Origin: Pseudomicrostroma phylloplanum | Taxonomy: Eukaryota > Basidiomycota > Exobasidiomycetes > Microstromatales | Direction: 5' to 3' | DNA: 64,000 nt | NCBI GenBank assembly: GCA_039545275.1 | Contig: BCHS01000002.1 | Location: 434,001 to 498,000, forward strand | Shown: positions 40,894 to 53,000 of the stretch, one piece after another | Layout of the letters: the number at the start of each line of letters is the position of its first letter | Numbering within the stretch: the stretch's first letter is position 1 | Translations under genes and position numbers: made by a program | Notes under the pieces: model-generated | Databases searched by the model: none | What the model was told of the DNA's origin: nothing | The model's input: only the letters and a program-made list of their open reading frames with translations

Positions 40894-43527
40894 ATGTCTG
40901 CTGCCTCCCCACAGGTGCTCGACTCGGCAACGTGCTGGGCGATTCCTGCACCGGTCCCACCTCCTTCCTCTTCTTCGTCGTCCTCCTCATCCTCATCTTC
41001 TGCACTCATCTCTTCGCGGAAGAGACCAGAGTCGATTCTCCTCCGGCTGCCGGACGAGCTGCTTGCTCGATTGTTTGCTGCTCCTAGCTCGGAGCGAGGA
41101 GCTGCTGGCAGGATCATATACGATGGACTGCAAGACGCCTCGCTCCTTCTCGATGGCCAGACCTTGCCTCTGGATGGTACAGCGCTGAGCTATAATCGCC
41201 CAGGAGAGGAGAACTACTATTACCGTCTAGATGAGCAAGAAGAGCTCTCAAGTCGCAAGGAGCGACCGAGCCTCCTCGCTGCTCTACCAACGCCTACTCT
41301 TCGCCTGGTCTACTCGCAGCCGCACCCGCGAGACGTCCTCCCTTCTTCCTCTTCCTCGTCCTCTCTCCCCATCCCCTCATCCTCACCTGCGTCCTCCACA
41401 GGCAAGACGACCGATCTAGCCAAGGCGACTAACCGTCTGAAAGCCATGCGCGAGGCCGACGCCGAGAAGAAGCGGCAGAGCCGGGCGATCATGATTGACC
41501 AGAGTCAGTTCGACGCAAGAGGCCGGCTGCTTCAGCCAAAACACAAGGGCAGCGGTACTGGTGCGGCGTCGCCTTCGGGTTCTTCGACTCCCAGGGGCCC
41601 TTCGCCCGCTTCGAGGACCGGATCCCCCGCGATACGCAGGGCGGGAGGAGAGGAGATACTGCCTGCTGGGAGGAGCAGCGCCTTGAGTGCGGTGGGCTCA
41701 TCGAGCATGTCCCGCCCCCGGTCCAGTCTGGGAGTCGATGCCTCGTCCCTTGCCAGACGGAGCGCCAGTCCCATTCCTCCTGCGACGAGCACCGGTACCG
41801 CTACCGCCCTCGGATCCGCCCGGAGCACGTCTCAGAAGTGGGCACCAACGTCGTCCGATGAAGAGGAGGAAGACGAGGAGGAGGATCGCGCTGCCTCCTC
41901 CTCCTCTCGCCCGTCGTCTATCTCTCCGGCCAAGGGGGCGGCTTCTGCTAATCAGACTCGTGCTAGACTGGCGAGGGCAGTCAAGGGGAAGGGACCCAAG
42001 GGTGAGGAACTCAAGAAGCAGCAGGAGAAGGAGCGGAGGAGGATAGAAAAGGCGAGGGAGGAGAAAGAGAAAGAGAAGGGGGCAACGGCAGCGATCAAGC
42101 AGGCCGGCGTTACAGCTACTCCCGCTCATGCTTCTGTCGCGCCTATGCCTGCTTCCAGCAGCGCAAAGGACAAGGAAGTCGTGGCGAGGAGGCTCAGTGA
42201 CTCGTCAAAGGTGGCGGTGAAAGTCAGGGACATGGCTGCCAAGAAGTCTTCCGACGATGCTCCTGAGCAGCTGAAGCCGGACAGCGTCAAGAAGGGAAGC
42301 ACGAGCGCGAGCTCGTCTACGCCCGGGGCTGTCTCGAATGCAGAAGGAGCGCCTGCCTCACCCAAGAAGCGCAAGAGGGACCTCAGGGACGTAGAGGAAG
42401 CGGCAAAGCTCACTAATACGAAGAGGATGTCGGCGCCCAAGTCTCTCTCGCCAGAGGAACGGCGGAGCGTACCGAGGACGGTCACGGACAAGTCGACCTC
42501 GCCGGAAGAGAGGAGGGGTACATCGAAGATGACCCCTCCAGCTGCCACCCAGTCAAGCAAGGTCGACCCAGCTGCTACTGCTGCTAGTACTGCTGCAGTT
42601 CGACGTCCTTCTAAGAACCAGCGGGATCCTTCCCCCACTTCATCTGCAATGTCCACCTCCGCCAAAGCGCCAAGCAAGCAACAACCCCACCGAGGGCTCC
42701 CCGCTGCTCCCCCTCATTCTCTTCCTACCCCTTCGCATACACAGCCACACCACGGTCCCTCCCCCTCTGCCTCTCTCGCAACCCGGGAGCCCTGGCTGGA
42801 CATCCGCGGACTCAACGACTGGCGACACCTGGTGGAACGTCACGCGCGCGTGCTGAAACAGTACGAGGCCTGTCGGGTGCGATTGGAAGAGGAGAGGGAG
42901 AGACTCAGGAGGGAGAGGCAGAGGGCGAGATTGGAGCAACAGGAATTGGAACAGCAGAGGGAGAGGGAGAAGGGAGTGGGCAAAGACGGGATTGAGATGG
43001 GGCCTGTGACGGGTCCTTTGACCAGTCCGAAGGGCAGCAAGAGGGGAAGCGCATCTGCTGCTGCTCCTGCTGCCTCTCGCGCTATCGCTGCCCCACCTGC
43101 AGGCCAGGAAGACGAAGAAGTCGAGGAAGGCGCTCTAGAGGAAGAAGAAGAAGAAGAAGGCGAAGATCCCTCAAACGAAGGAAGGAGAGGGGAAAGGAGT
43201 CAGCACTTCGACGAAGAGGACCGCGACTCAGACCGCGAAACGCATCGCTCCCGTCGTCCCGCACCAATCACTGCATGGCGCACCGGTTCCCCTCCGCCCC
43301 TCAGAGGCACCTCTACTTCTTCCTCCCTCGGCATCAGCAAGTCTTCTGAACCACTCAAGCACCCTCAGGATCAAGGGCAACAGAAAGCCCCCTCACCCCC
43401 ACCTCCCCCACCTCTGGATCTGGCGGCCCTGCTGGAGCTGGTAGAGCTGCAGCGCGCGCGCGAGGGAGAGCTGAAGCGCATGTTTGTCACGCTGGACAAT
43501 TTCAAGAAGGGGTGGGATGGGAGTTGA
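40894..43527 (+). CDS. Low-complexity protein, possible ELL-type elongation factor
   Basis: Single exon, 877 residues, mostly Ser/Pro/Ala/Arg/Lys-rich and disordered. A folded N-terminal part (about 45-195) reads ILLRLPDELLARL, GRIIYDGLQ..LLLDGQTLPLDG, NYYYRL, then TNRLKAMREADAEKKRQSRAIMID. This order recalls the N-terminal domain of ELL RNA polymerase II elongation factors, where a helix is followed by a SRSAIVI-type strand. Near 634-690 a coiled segment (LNDWRHLVERHARVLKQYEACR) resembles the ELL/occludin domain, and the last 35 residues form another helix. Most family motifs are diffuse, so the assignment is tentative. The middle carries many KKR/KRKR patches that suit a nuclear protein, and an acidic Glu run (EEEEEEEG) follows near 750. 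Confidence 0.5.
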   Translation: MSAASPQVLDSATCWAIPAPVPPPSSSSSSSSSSSSALISSRKRPESILLRLPDELLARLFAAPSSERGAAGRIIYDGLQDASLLLDGQTLPLDGTALSYNRPGEENYYYRLDEQEELSSRKERPSLLAALPTPTLRLVYSQPHPRDVLPSSSSSSSLPIPSSSPASSTGKTTDLAKATNRLKAMREADAEKKRQSRAIMIDQSQFDARGRLLQPKHKGSGTGAASPSGSSTPRGPSPASRTGSPAIRRAGGEEILPAGRSSALSAVGSSSMSRPRSSLGVDASSLARRSASPIPPATSTGTATALGSARSTSQKWAPTSSDEEEEDEEEDRAASSSSRPSSISPAKGAASANQTRARLARAVKGKGPKGEELKKQQEKERRRIEKAREEKEKEKGATAAIKQAGVTATPAHASVAPMPASSSAKDKEVVARRLSDSSKVAVKVRDMAAKKSSDDAPEQLKPDSVKKGSTSASSSTPGAVSNAEGAPASPKKRKRDLRDVEEAAKLTNTKRMSAPKSLSPEERRSVPRTVTDKSTSPEERRGTSKMTPPAATQSSKVDPAATAASTAAVRRPSKNQRDPSPTSSAMSTSAKAPSKQQPHRGLPAAPPHSLPTPSHTQPHHGPSPSASLATREPWLDIRGLNDWRHLVERHARVLKQYEACRVRLEEERERLRRERQRARLEQQELEQQREREKGVGKDGIEMGPVTGPLTSPKGSKRGSASAAAPAASRAIAAPPAGQEDEEVEEGALEEEEEEEGEDPSNEGRRGERSQHFDEEDRDSDRETHRSRRPAPITAWRTGSPPPLRGTSTSSSLGISKSSEPLKHPQDQGQQKAPSPPPPPPLDLAALLELVELQRAREGELKRMFVTLDNFKKGWDGS

Positions 43528-43800
43528 AGTGGGAGAAGGAGTGGTGCGGGGTGGGGAGTGAAGATCATGGTAGATGTAGATGTAGATGCAGATGTAGATG
43601 TCTCGTTTCTTCACGTAATCATGACTATGCCTATGCCTATGGCTATGGCAGGACTGACCACTGATTATATTGCTAAATTATTTGCAAGGTCGTCTGGACA
43701 CACGCGCACGCATTTCTCCGCTTCGCTTCTCCTGTTCAACAAGTCACCATCAGGTATGACGATTCTCACACTCGGCGCTTACTTCTTGTGCTACTGGCGC

Positions 43801-45891
43801 TCATGACATGGCCATGAGACTGCCGACAAAGGTGAGGATGAGCCTCTGTCTCACCTCGACAATGTCCTCGGGGACGAGGAAGATGAGCGCTCCCAGCTTC
43901 CTGGCGATGCTGATGGCGAGCTTGGCATTGTTCCTGCACTCCTCCTCATTGGTGCCTCTGTGCACCAGCGAGTAGTCCACAATGCCCTTTCTCAGTCCGT
44001 CCAGGAGGTCCAGGAAGAAATGGGCGGTGCGCAGCGATGGGTCCTTGAAGGACCGCATGGAGCTTGACTTGCCATTGGCCTGCACGATTCCATTCGCCCA
44101 CCGCACCATGTCTGCGTCGCTCACTCCACGTCCGCCCTTGCCGAGGGAAGAGAGCGTCTTTGTGATGTTCAGCCTCATCAGCTGCCAGACCAGACCGAGG
44201 GTAAGCGTCTTGGTGCCATCCACGATGTCTGCTCCCTGAATCCCCACGATGTGCATGTTGTTGCCCTTGGCCAAGTCCACGGCATAGTTGGTATTCTCTA
44301 CCGCTTTGAACCTGCTCAACTCCTGACCCTCCTTTGGCTTCGAGACCCTTTTCCAAACGACGGAACCAGGGACGACCTTGTCAAAGGCTTGAAGGATGAC
44401 CGTACCGCTCTTGAGGTCCTCGAAGAGGTTGTACACGCCGGGATCGACGTCCAAGGAGTTGAGCCAGAGTGTGAAGACTCGCGCCTCTCGCTCGCCCTCG
44501 GCATCGAAGTCCTCGATCTCCATCGGCGGCGGCTCCTCCAGAGCCTCGAGACAGGGCCACGTGTTGAAGAGGTGTGCGACAAAGGCGAGATTCAGCTTGG
44601 GGTTGCCGGAGATCATAGAACCAGGCGTAAGGTACTTTCGACATCCGATCGAGTCGGCTCTTTGCAGAACCATCTCGGCCCTCTGCATCAGATCCTTCTC
44701 CTTCAGAGGAGCCCGGTCGCAAGACTCCGGCTTGAGCTGGGAGAGCAAGACTGTGTAGTTCTCGCCGTCTGAAACATCTTTGCTAAAGTTGGCTACTCTC
44801 CTTGGCCAGTTAGCAGCCTTGAGGTGGTAGTTGACCCATCGCAGCAGAATCTGGTCGGGTGGGAGGCGGAGGAACTCCTCAAGGGTTTCACCCTCATCCA
44901 GGAGGCGGTAGAGCTCGGGGTGATGCTTCAAATCGATCTTGCTGAGCAGTCCTCGTCGGATGATCTGCCAAATAAGACCCAGAATCAGATGTTCCCGCCC
45001 GTCAATTAAGTCCTGGGCTCCGACGTTGACAACTGAGCATCCAATCGCTTTGGCCGAGGTGATGACGATGTTGTTGTTCTCCGTCATCTGGAACGCATTC
45101 GGCAGCTTGCCACCCTTGCCCACATTCAAGACTCGCTCGTCGATCGTGTCAGGCACAGCATCGTTGATGAGCTTGCAGAGGATCAGACCGTCCTTGCATT
45201 CGTCAAACAGCTGGAAGGTATCTGTAGGGATTGGGAGGCGTCCGCCGATGTGTGCATCACCGGAAAGACTCTGAAGGAGTAGTGAAGGCCGGAGTGTGAG
45301 GGCTGCCGTGTATGTGATACACGGTCACCTTATGCAATCGTTCACTTACCGAGTTGATATGCCGTGTGAATTCAGTCCGCTCGTCTTCGTTGATGGTGTG
45401 CTGCACACTGGCATTGCTTCCTTTGACAGACACTTTGCCTTTCACAACGGATCCAGCAGAGACGTTTCGACCTGCTCTCAGCTTCGCAAAGAGCTGGAAG
45501 TACAAGCAGAGGGCCGCTAGTCAGTTCCCGGACCCGAGTGAGCTCATTCGACAGACCTACTCACATCCACGTAATCGTCCAATTCTACCCGACCGGAAGA
45601 ATCTAGGTTGACTTCCTTGAGCGTCTCTCTGGCCTGATCATACGAGGCCTCGCCGGCGTCCTGAACTGCCTTGACTACATCTTGCTTCTGAACTGCGCCC
45701 TTTCCATCCACGTCGATCTGATGGAAGCGATTGATGAGCCCCATCATCTCCTCTTGGGAGCTTGAGAGTACCAGAGATATGACGCGGCAGAATCATGGTG
45801 AGTACGACTTCGCAAGGTCGCAATGGCTGTATGGCATGTGTCCACATACTCACAACTGAGGGTACTTCCTCTGGAGCTTGATGGCTTCCAT
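43801..45891 (-). CDS. SAC6: Fimbrin / plastin (actin-bundling protein)
   Basis: Crosslinks actin filaments in patches, cables and the cytokinetic ring. Four exons: 45891-45854, 45760-45565, 45493-45350 and 45270-43801, total 615 residues. The short first exon gives MEAIKLQRKYPQ, matching the fungal fimbrin start. Exons 2-3 carry the EF-hand-like region (INRFHQIDVDGKGAV, LDSSGRVELDDYVD) and HTINEDERTEFTRHINS. Exon 4 encodes four calponin-homology domains, seen in LPIPTDTFQLFDECKDGL, GREHLILGLIWQIIRRGLLSKIDL, EGEREARVFTLWLNSLDVDPGV and TLTLGLVWQLMRLNI. Introns are 93, 71 and 79 nt with GTGAGT or GTAAGT donors and agreeing phases. It converges with the ELL-like gene and diverges from the RBM39-like gene. 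Confidence 0.94.
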
Positions 45892-46264
45892 CTTGTCTGC
45901 ACGGTGTAGTGTTTAGAGAAGAACCAAAGGTGCAATTCCACAGGAAATCAAGCAAGGCTAGGCTGGGATATCGAGAGCGACTAAAAGTAGTGAGTGAGAG
46001 CTGTGGACGATATGACAGAGGAAGAAGAGATGATGCTCACTGATCCAGGAGTTGTACGGAAGGGGTAAGGAGACAGGCGGTGCATCATCTACTCCACTCG
46101 TCCGAGCCCCGTCCGGCAGCGCTTCCGTTCCGGTTCCGAACCGGGTGGCTGAGAAGAAAGCCCCGCAAAAGATTCGATCCAGGGCCGGGTGCGTCCCTCA
46201 TCCATCATCTCGTACGCATATATACACCCTCTGCCACCTTTGTCATCCCACACGAACCCCCAGT
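45892..46264. promoter_or_regulatory. Divergent promoter, fimbrin / RBM39-like
   Basis: 373 bp between opposite start codons. A TATA-like CATATATACA occurs at about 46216-46225, some 40 bp before the RBM39-like ATG. Nothing comparable is seen near the fimbrin start. Confidence 0.5.
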
Positions 46265-48592
46265 ATGGCACGCCCAGATTACTCATCAGATGATTCGAGC
46301 GATGGCAGACACTCTCGCAGTCCTAGCCCGCCACCACATCGCGATGCAGCGTCCAACGGTCACTCACGTCGGCGACGGGACTCACGTTCCCCACCACCCC
46401 GAAGCCGTAGGCGCGTCGATTCGGCTGACCCCGCAGACCGGGAGAAGGAGCTAGCTGACCAATTGAGAAGGTGAGTGTTGCCTTCTCTCACATGGCGCAG
46501 AAGCGGGCGCTTGCTGACTTTGGTTTCCCCCTTGCTACGTACCGCCCACGCTCGTCCAGACGAGCTCTAGCGTCCAAGGAAGCGGCGTCAGCTCGAACCT
46601 TGAAGAGGAAGGTCTCTCCTTCTTCATCCCGGTCCAGATCCCGATCTCGATCTCGCACGCCGCCTTCCCTACATTCATCGGTATCACCGCCGCCCCGTCA
46701 GGCTTTAAGACGGTCTACTTCCTTGTCAAGGCCCGCCTCGCCCTCACCTCCCCGCGACCACAGCAGCACCGCGTCCCGTAGGAAAGTCAGAGGCGATGAC
46801 CGAGAACGAGACCGACGGAGGAGACGCAGTGGACGAGACGATGCGGGTGACGACTACGAGGATGACAGACGCCTCGTCGACGAAGACAGGTATGCGAGGC
46901 CAGTCTCGAGGCCTCGCGATGATGGCAGTACGAGTAGTCGCAGGCGAGAGGATCGCCGAGCGTCCTTGTCTCGTACCCGCGATGTCGATGAGGAAGATGT
47001 TCGCAGTCACAGAAGCGGTCATAGCCGTCACACTGCAAGCCGAGAGCCAGAGCCTTACGGTCGCTACGATCGCGATGCTCGTCATCGCCGCGGTCCGCCA
47101 CCTCGACACGACCCTTGGGGCCGAGATGAACCATACAGCCGTGCGCCTCGATACGATCAAGACTATTACTCTGCCTCATATGCCAGAGGGGGCCGTGACC
47201 GATACGACTATGATCGCAGGCGCCCACATCGTCGCTCTCCTTCCGTGCCCATCAGGAAGGAACCAACTCCTGACCCCGAGGATTACGAGCTGCGCTCCGT
47301 CTTTTGCTCCCAACTTGCTGTCAGACTCACGCAAAGAGATCTCGGCGAATTTTTCGAGGAGAAGCTTGGCGAGAATACCGTTCAAGATGTCAGGATTGTC
47401 ACTGATCGAGTCACGGGAAGGAGCAAGGGCATTGCCTACGTCGAATTGACTTCAGAGGAGCTCGTCCCGAAAGCTATCGCTTGCTCGGGAGAAGTGCTCT
47501 TTGGCATTCCCATTCTGGTGCAGGTGACAGATGCTGCTCGCAATAGAGGTGAAGGAGCTTCCACCGCTCAAGCTCCAATCCGGCCCAATATGCCGGACAA
47601 TGGTCTCCCAAAGATCGACCCAAATTCACTGTCCAAACTTCCACTCCCACCTCATCTTGCTGCCTTGGCTGGCAATGCCATTCACTTGGGAGGCGGTTCA
47701 GGACGAGACAACAAGGTGACCAACACCGCTGCAAGACTTTATGTCGGAAGTCTCCACTTCAATCTCGTGGACACAGACGTTCGCGCTGTCTTTGAGCCCT
47801 TTGGCGACATTGAAAGTGTTGATCTTCACCGGGAGCCGGACGGCAAGAGCAAAGGGTTTGCATTTGTGCAGTACAAGAAGGCGGAAGATGCCGAGAAGGC
47901 CATTGAACACATGAATGGATTTGAGCTTGCCGGAAGGAACATTCGAGTAGGTCACGTCAATTCGCGAGGCCAAGACAACAACGCCGCTCGAGCTGCTCCG
48001 ACCACCCAATACGACCCCAACGCCAATGGAGGTGGGAACACTGCTACAGTCACTTCTTCGTTCGACGAAGGGGGAGGGGGTGGTCTCAACGCATACAGTC
48101 GTGCCAACTTGATGCAGATGCTGGCAAGAAACGGCAACGGTGCCGAGGCGGGTGCGTCTAACGGCAACGCAGTACAGCCAGCAGAGCAGGTGCGCCCAGC
48201 CTCGATTCCGCAAGGCACCAGCAAGGCTGTCTTGTTGAAGAACATGTTCAATCCCGAAGAAGAGACCGAAGCGAATTGGGACCTGGACCTTTCTGCAGAC
48301 GTCAAGGACGAGTGCGAGTCCAAATACGGCAAAGTACAGCAGTGCTACGTGGACAAGGAGAGTACGTCAGGAGACATTTATATGAGCTTTGAGGACATCA
48401 GTGGTGCTACGAAAGCCATTGCGGGTCTCAATGGGCGATGGTTCGGAGGAAGACAGGTCGCTGCTGGCTTGTAAGTAGCATGTCACGTGCCATAGGCTCG
48501 TAAACAAAGATGTGTATTGACTGACAATCTTCTGGTCTTCCTTTTCCCTCGGCAGCATCAGCGAGTCTTTCCTTAAGGCTAGGCTGAATTGA
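46265..48592 (+). CDS. RBM39/CAPER-type (CC1-like) splicing factor
   Basis: SR-like RNA-binding protein of the U2AF-related RBM39 family, expected to act in 3' splice-site selection or transcription. Exons 46265-46470, 46560-48470 and 48556-48592 give 717 residues. About 270 residues of RS/RD/SR-rich sequence come first. RRM1 starts SVFCSQLAVRLTQRDLGEFF, RRM2 starts ARLYVGSLHFNLVDTDVRAVF, and the last RRM is a U2AF-homology motif (SKAVLLKNMFNPEEE) with the diagnostic R-W-F in NGRWFGGRQV. The tiny last exon completes the domain with FISESFLKARLN, as in relatives. The first intron is 89 nt (GTGAGT), the second 85 nt (GTAAGT). A Gly/Asn/Ala-rich linker separates RRM2 and the UHM. Confidence 0.92.
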
Positions 48593-50007
48593 GTTCGAGC
48601 AGAGAAGGCGCAACGAGCAAAGCACTGGCGCTTCGAAGAGCGCGACTAGCGTGGATTCTCTGAACACATGCAGTAATCTCCCCTCTTCATTTGCGCTACG
48701 ACAGCAGGATGTTCACTGGATTTTACATACGCTGCTGCTGCTGCTAGAGAGAGAGAGAAAGAAGTCAATGGTATGACCTTGCTCGTTGGCTTCCCGCGCT
48801 GTATGGCAGAATCACCACTCCTGCCTTTGCACCCCCACTTTCCACTTTCTCCCTCCCGTCAGAGGAGTTCTCCCCTCTCCACACCTCCGCACACGCAGCA
48901 CAGGCACTGTCTTCCTGGATCGCATCGGCATCCTCGAGCTGTAGGTTGAGCGAAACCACGTGGTCGTCTTTGGGGAGTCCCGGACCTAGGGTAAGGTCGC
49001 CCGTCTGACGCTGCATTTCATCCTCTCTCTTCTATTCCACACCCGCTCGCTTCACTGATCCGTCTCCCCCCTCCAATTTCTTCTTTCCACCCCGCCCGCC
49101 GCTTTTATCTTTCCCGCCCGCCTCCTTTTTCCCACGACGATTGGGGCTTGTTATCATGCGTGCAGTTTCGGCACGCTGGGGTGGCTCCCCCGCTGTTCTT
49201 TGCTGTCATTCTTGGTACTTTGCCTGCTTCCTGTGAGTGACTTCCAGAACCGGCGAATTTCACAATGATTCCATGGCTTTCTATTTTGAAAAGGGCGACT
49301 GGGTGCCTGGGTGTGCGCTTGGTCTCGGCCGAGTTGCGAGTGATATGCAATTTGTCTGGGTTTTTATGTTTAGGCCCCTCTATTCTCGCGTGGTTGGGGG
49401 TCGGGGGTTTGGGGGGGTGGGTTCCACCTCCGCCTTTGGCTAGGCGTGTGAGCAGAGGGAGATAGAGGGTAGAGGTGCTGATTAGCACCGCGTGGTCACG
49501 TAGGTGGCGATCGGGGACACGCCATGCGCTGCTAAAAGGCCACTTGGCCTGCCGTGCGTGGTGTGTCCGCTTGCCCGGCGACAAGCAGCAAGGAAGAGTG
49601 CCGTTGTCTCGGCTCGCAGGGGAGCAGAGGAGGAGAGGACACAGGCACAGGCACCGGCAGGGACCCAAGCAAGCAGGCAGGCAGGCAGGCAGGCAAGCAA
49701 GCACACACACGCACACACGCACACACGCACGCACGTCTTCTTCTCCGCCCGCCTCGCACTGCTCACTCTCACCAACTCCAATCGACGACAATCGACCCCG
49801 CCCCCACTGCGTGGACACTCACAAATAGCAAGCAGGCAGACTGTCTCCTTACCCTCCTATTCTTAGTCTCCCTCTCTCTCTCTCCTCCCTACCCCTCTCA
49901 CTGCCGTCACGTAGCCCCTACATCCCCTCCTTGAGCTCCCCCATCACGCACGCTCACCTCACCCCGTCTCACATAGCCAAGCTAGAGGCCTGTCTTGGTC
50001 AAGGCGC
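48593..50007. other. Intergenic gap with GCAG/CA microsatellite
   Basis: 1.4 kb between two plus-strand genes. It carries the 3' UTR of the splicing factor and the promoter of the Sec7 gene, plus the microsatellite listed separately. Long frames at 49105-49818 on the minus strand and 49475-49934 on the plus strand are low-complexity products of that repeat and the GC-rich context. Confidence 0.6.
49671..49735. repeat. Compound (GCAG)n / (CA)n microsatellite
   Basis: AAGCAGGCAG-type tetranucleotide units repeat about six times and pass into interrupted CACACACG units. It lies about 270 bp before the proposed Sec7 gene start. Confidence 0.85.
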
Positions 50008-53000
50008 ATGTTCACACCGCTCTCGCAATCCAACCCGCTCGACGCATCGCGTTCCTACCAAAATCGCTCCCAGGAGAGAAGTCGCTTCAACAAATTGCCT
50101 CGAGTGCCAGGCCGCCGATCGCTCGTCGATCGTTAGAGTTCTGCGCCTACACTTCACGCCAGAGGCTGCAACCAGACCCAAGGACCTGGAAGAGGCGCGT
50201 CTCTCCACGGCATTCCTGAATAGCTTTGAACGAGGAGTGTTCACTGATCGTGCAGTATAGTCTCTGAAGATCCGGAGCAGCAGATCATCCACCTCCGGAA
50301 AAGGGGCTTTGTCTCGTGGTCATGTTCGCTCTTCACAAAGGTAAGCTTGATGCAGAACGGTTGCGAGTATCCCCGATGACACATTGCCAGGTCATTGACA
50401 GTCTTTCCAAATGTACCTAACGCCATCAGCCTTCGAGCAATCCACCAAGTCTGTCCAAGATGCAGCCCAAGCTGAGAGGGAGCGGCGGAACCAATTGTCG
50501 CAACACACTGGGGCTGCCCGTCTCCCTACCCTCTTACCAGCAGAGGGGCTACTGACGCCCCAAGCCGGCGATGTCCAGCTCTCGAGTCCCGCTTCGCGTC
50601 TAACAGCGAAGCCCCTGTCCAGAAGCTCAAGCATTCTCAGTGATGGCGTCCGTTCCCCGTCTCTGCAAGAGCCTCCGCAAAGCCCATTGAGTCTACGATC
50701 TGCAAATGGCTTGAAGTCTCCCGGGCCAGCACCTACCTCGCAGCTTCCAGCTCTTCCAGCTGTTCCATCGAGCAGCCCTCTCTCGACAGGCTCTCGAGTC
50801 CCTAGTCTTCGGAGACCATTTTCCCCAGCCACCATACAGCAGCAGCAACGCGGGGCGCTGCGAGTGGACGGCTCATCGGTGACAAGTACAGGTGCGGGTG
50901 ATGAAAGGATATCTCCACCCCAAGTCCCAGCTAAACAAAGCCCTCCGCGTCCGCTGAGCCAGCACACTGGTTTACAGGCCACTGAAACTCGCGGGGACGT
51001 CTTTGCCGGCACCTCGAGCCCTGCGGCCTCCCCCACTGAAGCCCTTTCGAAGAGCCCCATGCCATCATCATCCCGTCTTCAGGTACCAAGCCATGACGAG
51101 GATGGACCGCAGAGGCCGGCTTCACCCCTCAGTCTCCGCCGTGGATCTCGAACAGGAGAGTCGGAAGTTCTTCAGCCCTCTTCAGCCAGATCCCAGAGCC
51201 CAGTGGAGCCAAGAGCCTCGTTCTCTAGCGGTTCGCGCTTTAGGCTTTTCGGTCGAAAACGCCGAGAAGAAAGCCCTCATCAGGGCAGCGATGCTTCTCG
51301 GCACGACAGTGGTGCTAGGGATGACTCGCTTGATTGGGTAGGCCGCCCCAAGGCAGACTCTCAGGAGGGTGGGATGAGTCGGCCGTCGCAGGACTCAAGG
51401 GGTCGACCTTCTACATCATCCGTATCGCGGAGTCCCTTGGTTGGCAACGACGCAGGCCGCCAGGCGAGCGCCGCCTTGTTGCCGTCTGGCGATGGGATGG
51501 GTAGATCCTCGATGAGCCCCAGCATTATCGATTTGCACGCTGAAGTGAACCCTCATGCGAGAGTCGAGAGCGAGGGCCGACGTTCACCTGCCGGGCTCAC
51601 TGGCGCTGGATCTCTTGAAGTTCCGCACTCGTCGACCGACTCAGGATCTTCCGCTCGAAGATTCTCCTTTGGGTTTCTGTCATCTGCAATTCATTCCGGA
51701 CGCAGCCCCAATAGTGGGTCCACTGACAGTGATGCTGCCGGCCCGGCGGGACTCAACAGTGCTCCGGCCGCTGTCGGTCACAGCGAATTCAGACGCCTGC
51801 CGGAATCTGCACCGGCTGCTGCCAGCTCCAGCGTGACGGAGACCAACGGTCGGGCTGCCCCACCTTTGAGTCCGAGCAGGTTCTCCTTCTTCGGAGGCGG
51901 CAACACCTCTGGTCCACAGACTGCCGTAATGGCTTCGCCCGGTCCCACGATCCCACTGTCTGCTAGTGATTTTGAGGCGCAACTGAGCGGACAGGAACAC
52001 ATCAGGCCTTCGATGCCGACAGGCGGCTCCTCGTCTTCTGAGCTGCAGCAGACGGCGAACCGGTCAGCTCCGTCAAAGGCTCTGCACTCTTTCCGCAGTC
52101 GGTCGTCCAACAATCTCAGGATGTTTGGAAGATCTGCAACGAAGACCGCCGAGCCTTCTCCCGCGCAGGAGCGCGAGCGTGCGCCTGCAAATAGCATGGA
52201 TGGTGGTTCGAACAGGCGCGAGCGTGGTCTAGGCGATGGCTCTCGTCTTGCCGTCCCCAATGCCACCCTCTCTTGGGCTGCTGCCGCACCACTGGCAGTT
52301 GCTCCACCACGACCCACGTCATCCACTACCTCATCACAGTCGTCAGGTAGAATGGGAAGGGTCTTTTCTAAGCGAAGACCTGCCACTGGCCCGGACGGTC
52401 TTACTGATAAAGATCAAGGCATCGACGGGGGAAGCGACTCCCGCATATCACCTGCGGTCAGCCGAAGCTCTCTTGCAGTCGAATCCAGCTTGGCGCCTGG
52501 CTCGGGTGCCCGCTTGCGCAGCGCTTCTACGGCGAGCTCCGTCATTTCCACCAGTGTGCCACCGACTACGCCTGGTCCTCAATTGGAGGACAAGTCTAAA
52601 TTGAGTGCGTCAGGTGGTGCTGCTGGATTGTTTGGTTCTTCTTCCGATTCGAGGCCCAAGTCCGCTAGCAAGCCTACCAGAAGCCTCTTTGGCGGTGGCA
52701 ATGGCAATACCGCCGGGTCGAACTGGCTGACTCCGCGCAAGAAGACCTTGCCCGAGGTCGACATGGTGAACTCGATGCCAAAGCTGGAGCGCAACAATTC
52801 CGATTTTGCAGCCATCACTGCTTCGCGATCGCGACCAGGCGATCTCGGTGATGTGCCCGAACAGTCTCAAGCGCTCAATGGCTCGCAGCCCGAAGAGAAG
52901 GTCAAAGTGGCCAAATATCCTCCACTAGCTCGCGAAAGTCCCCAGGCCTACTGCAATCGTCTCGAGAAGACTATCAGCCCGGGAGACGTTGTCACTGTCC

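Noticed and set aside
40214..41005. Two minus-strand frames that might form a small gene
   Set aside because: They are in different frames with no good splice pair between them, one overlaps the start of the ELL-like gene, and no family is recognised. The helix-like RRRRWENNARLAG segment is suggestive but not enough.
49105..49934. Long frames on both strands around the GCAG/CA repeat
   Set aside because: They are translations of the microsatellite and GC-rich flanks (Cys/Val/Leu or Arg/Gln/Thr repeats).
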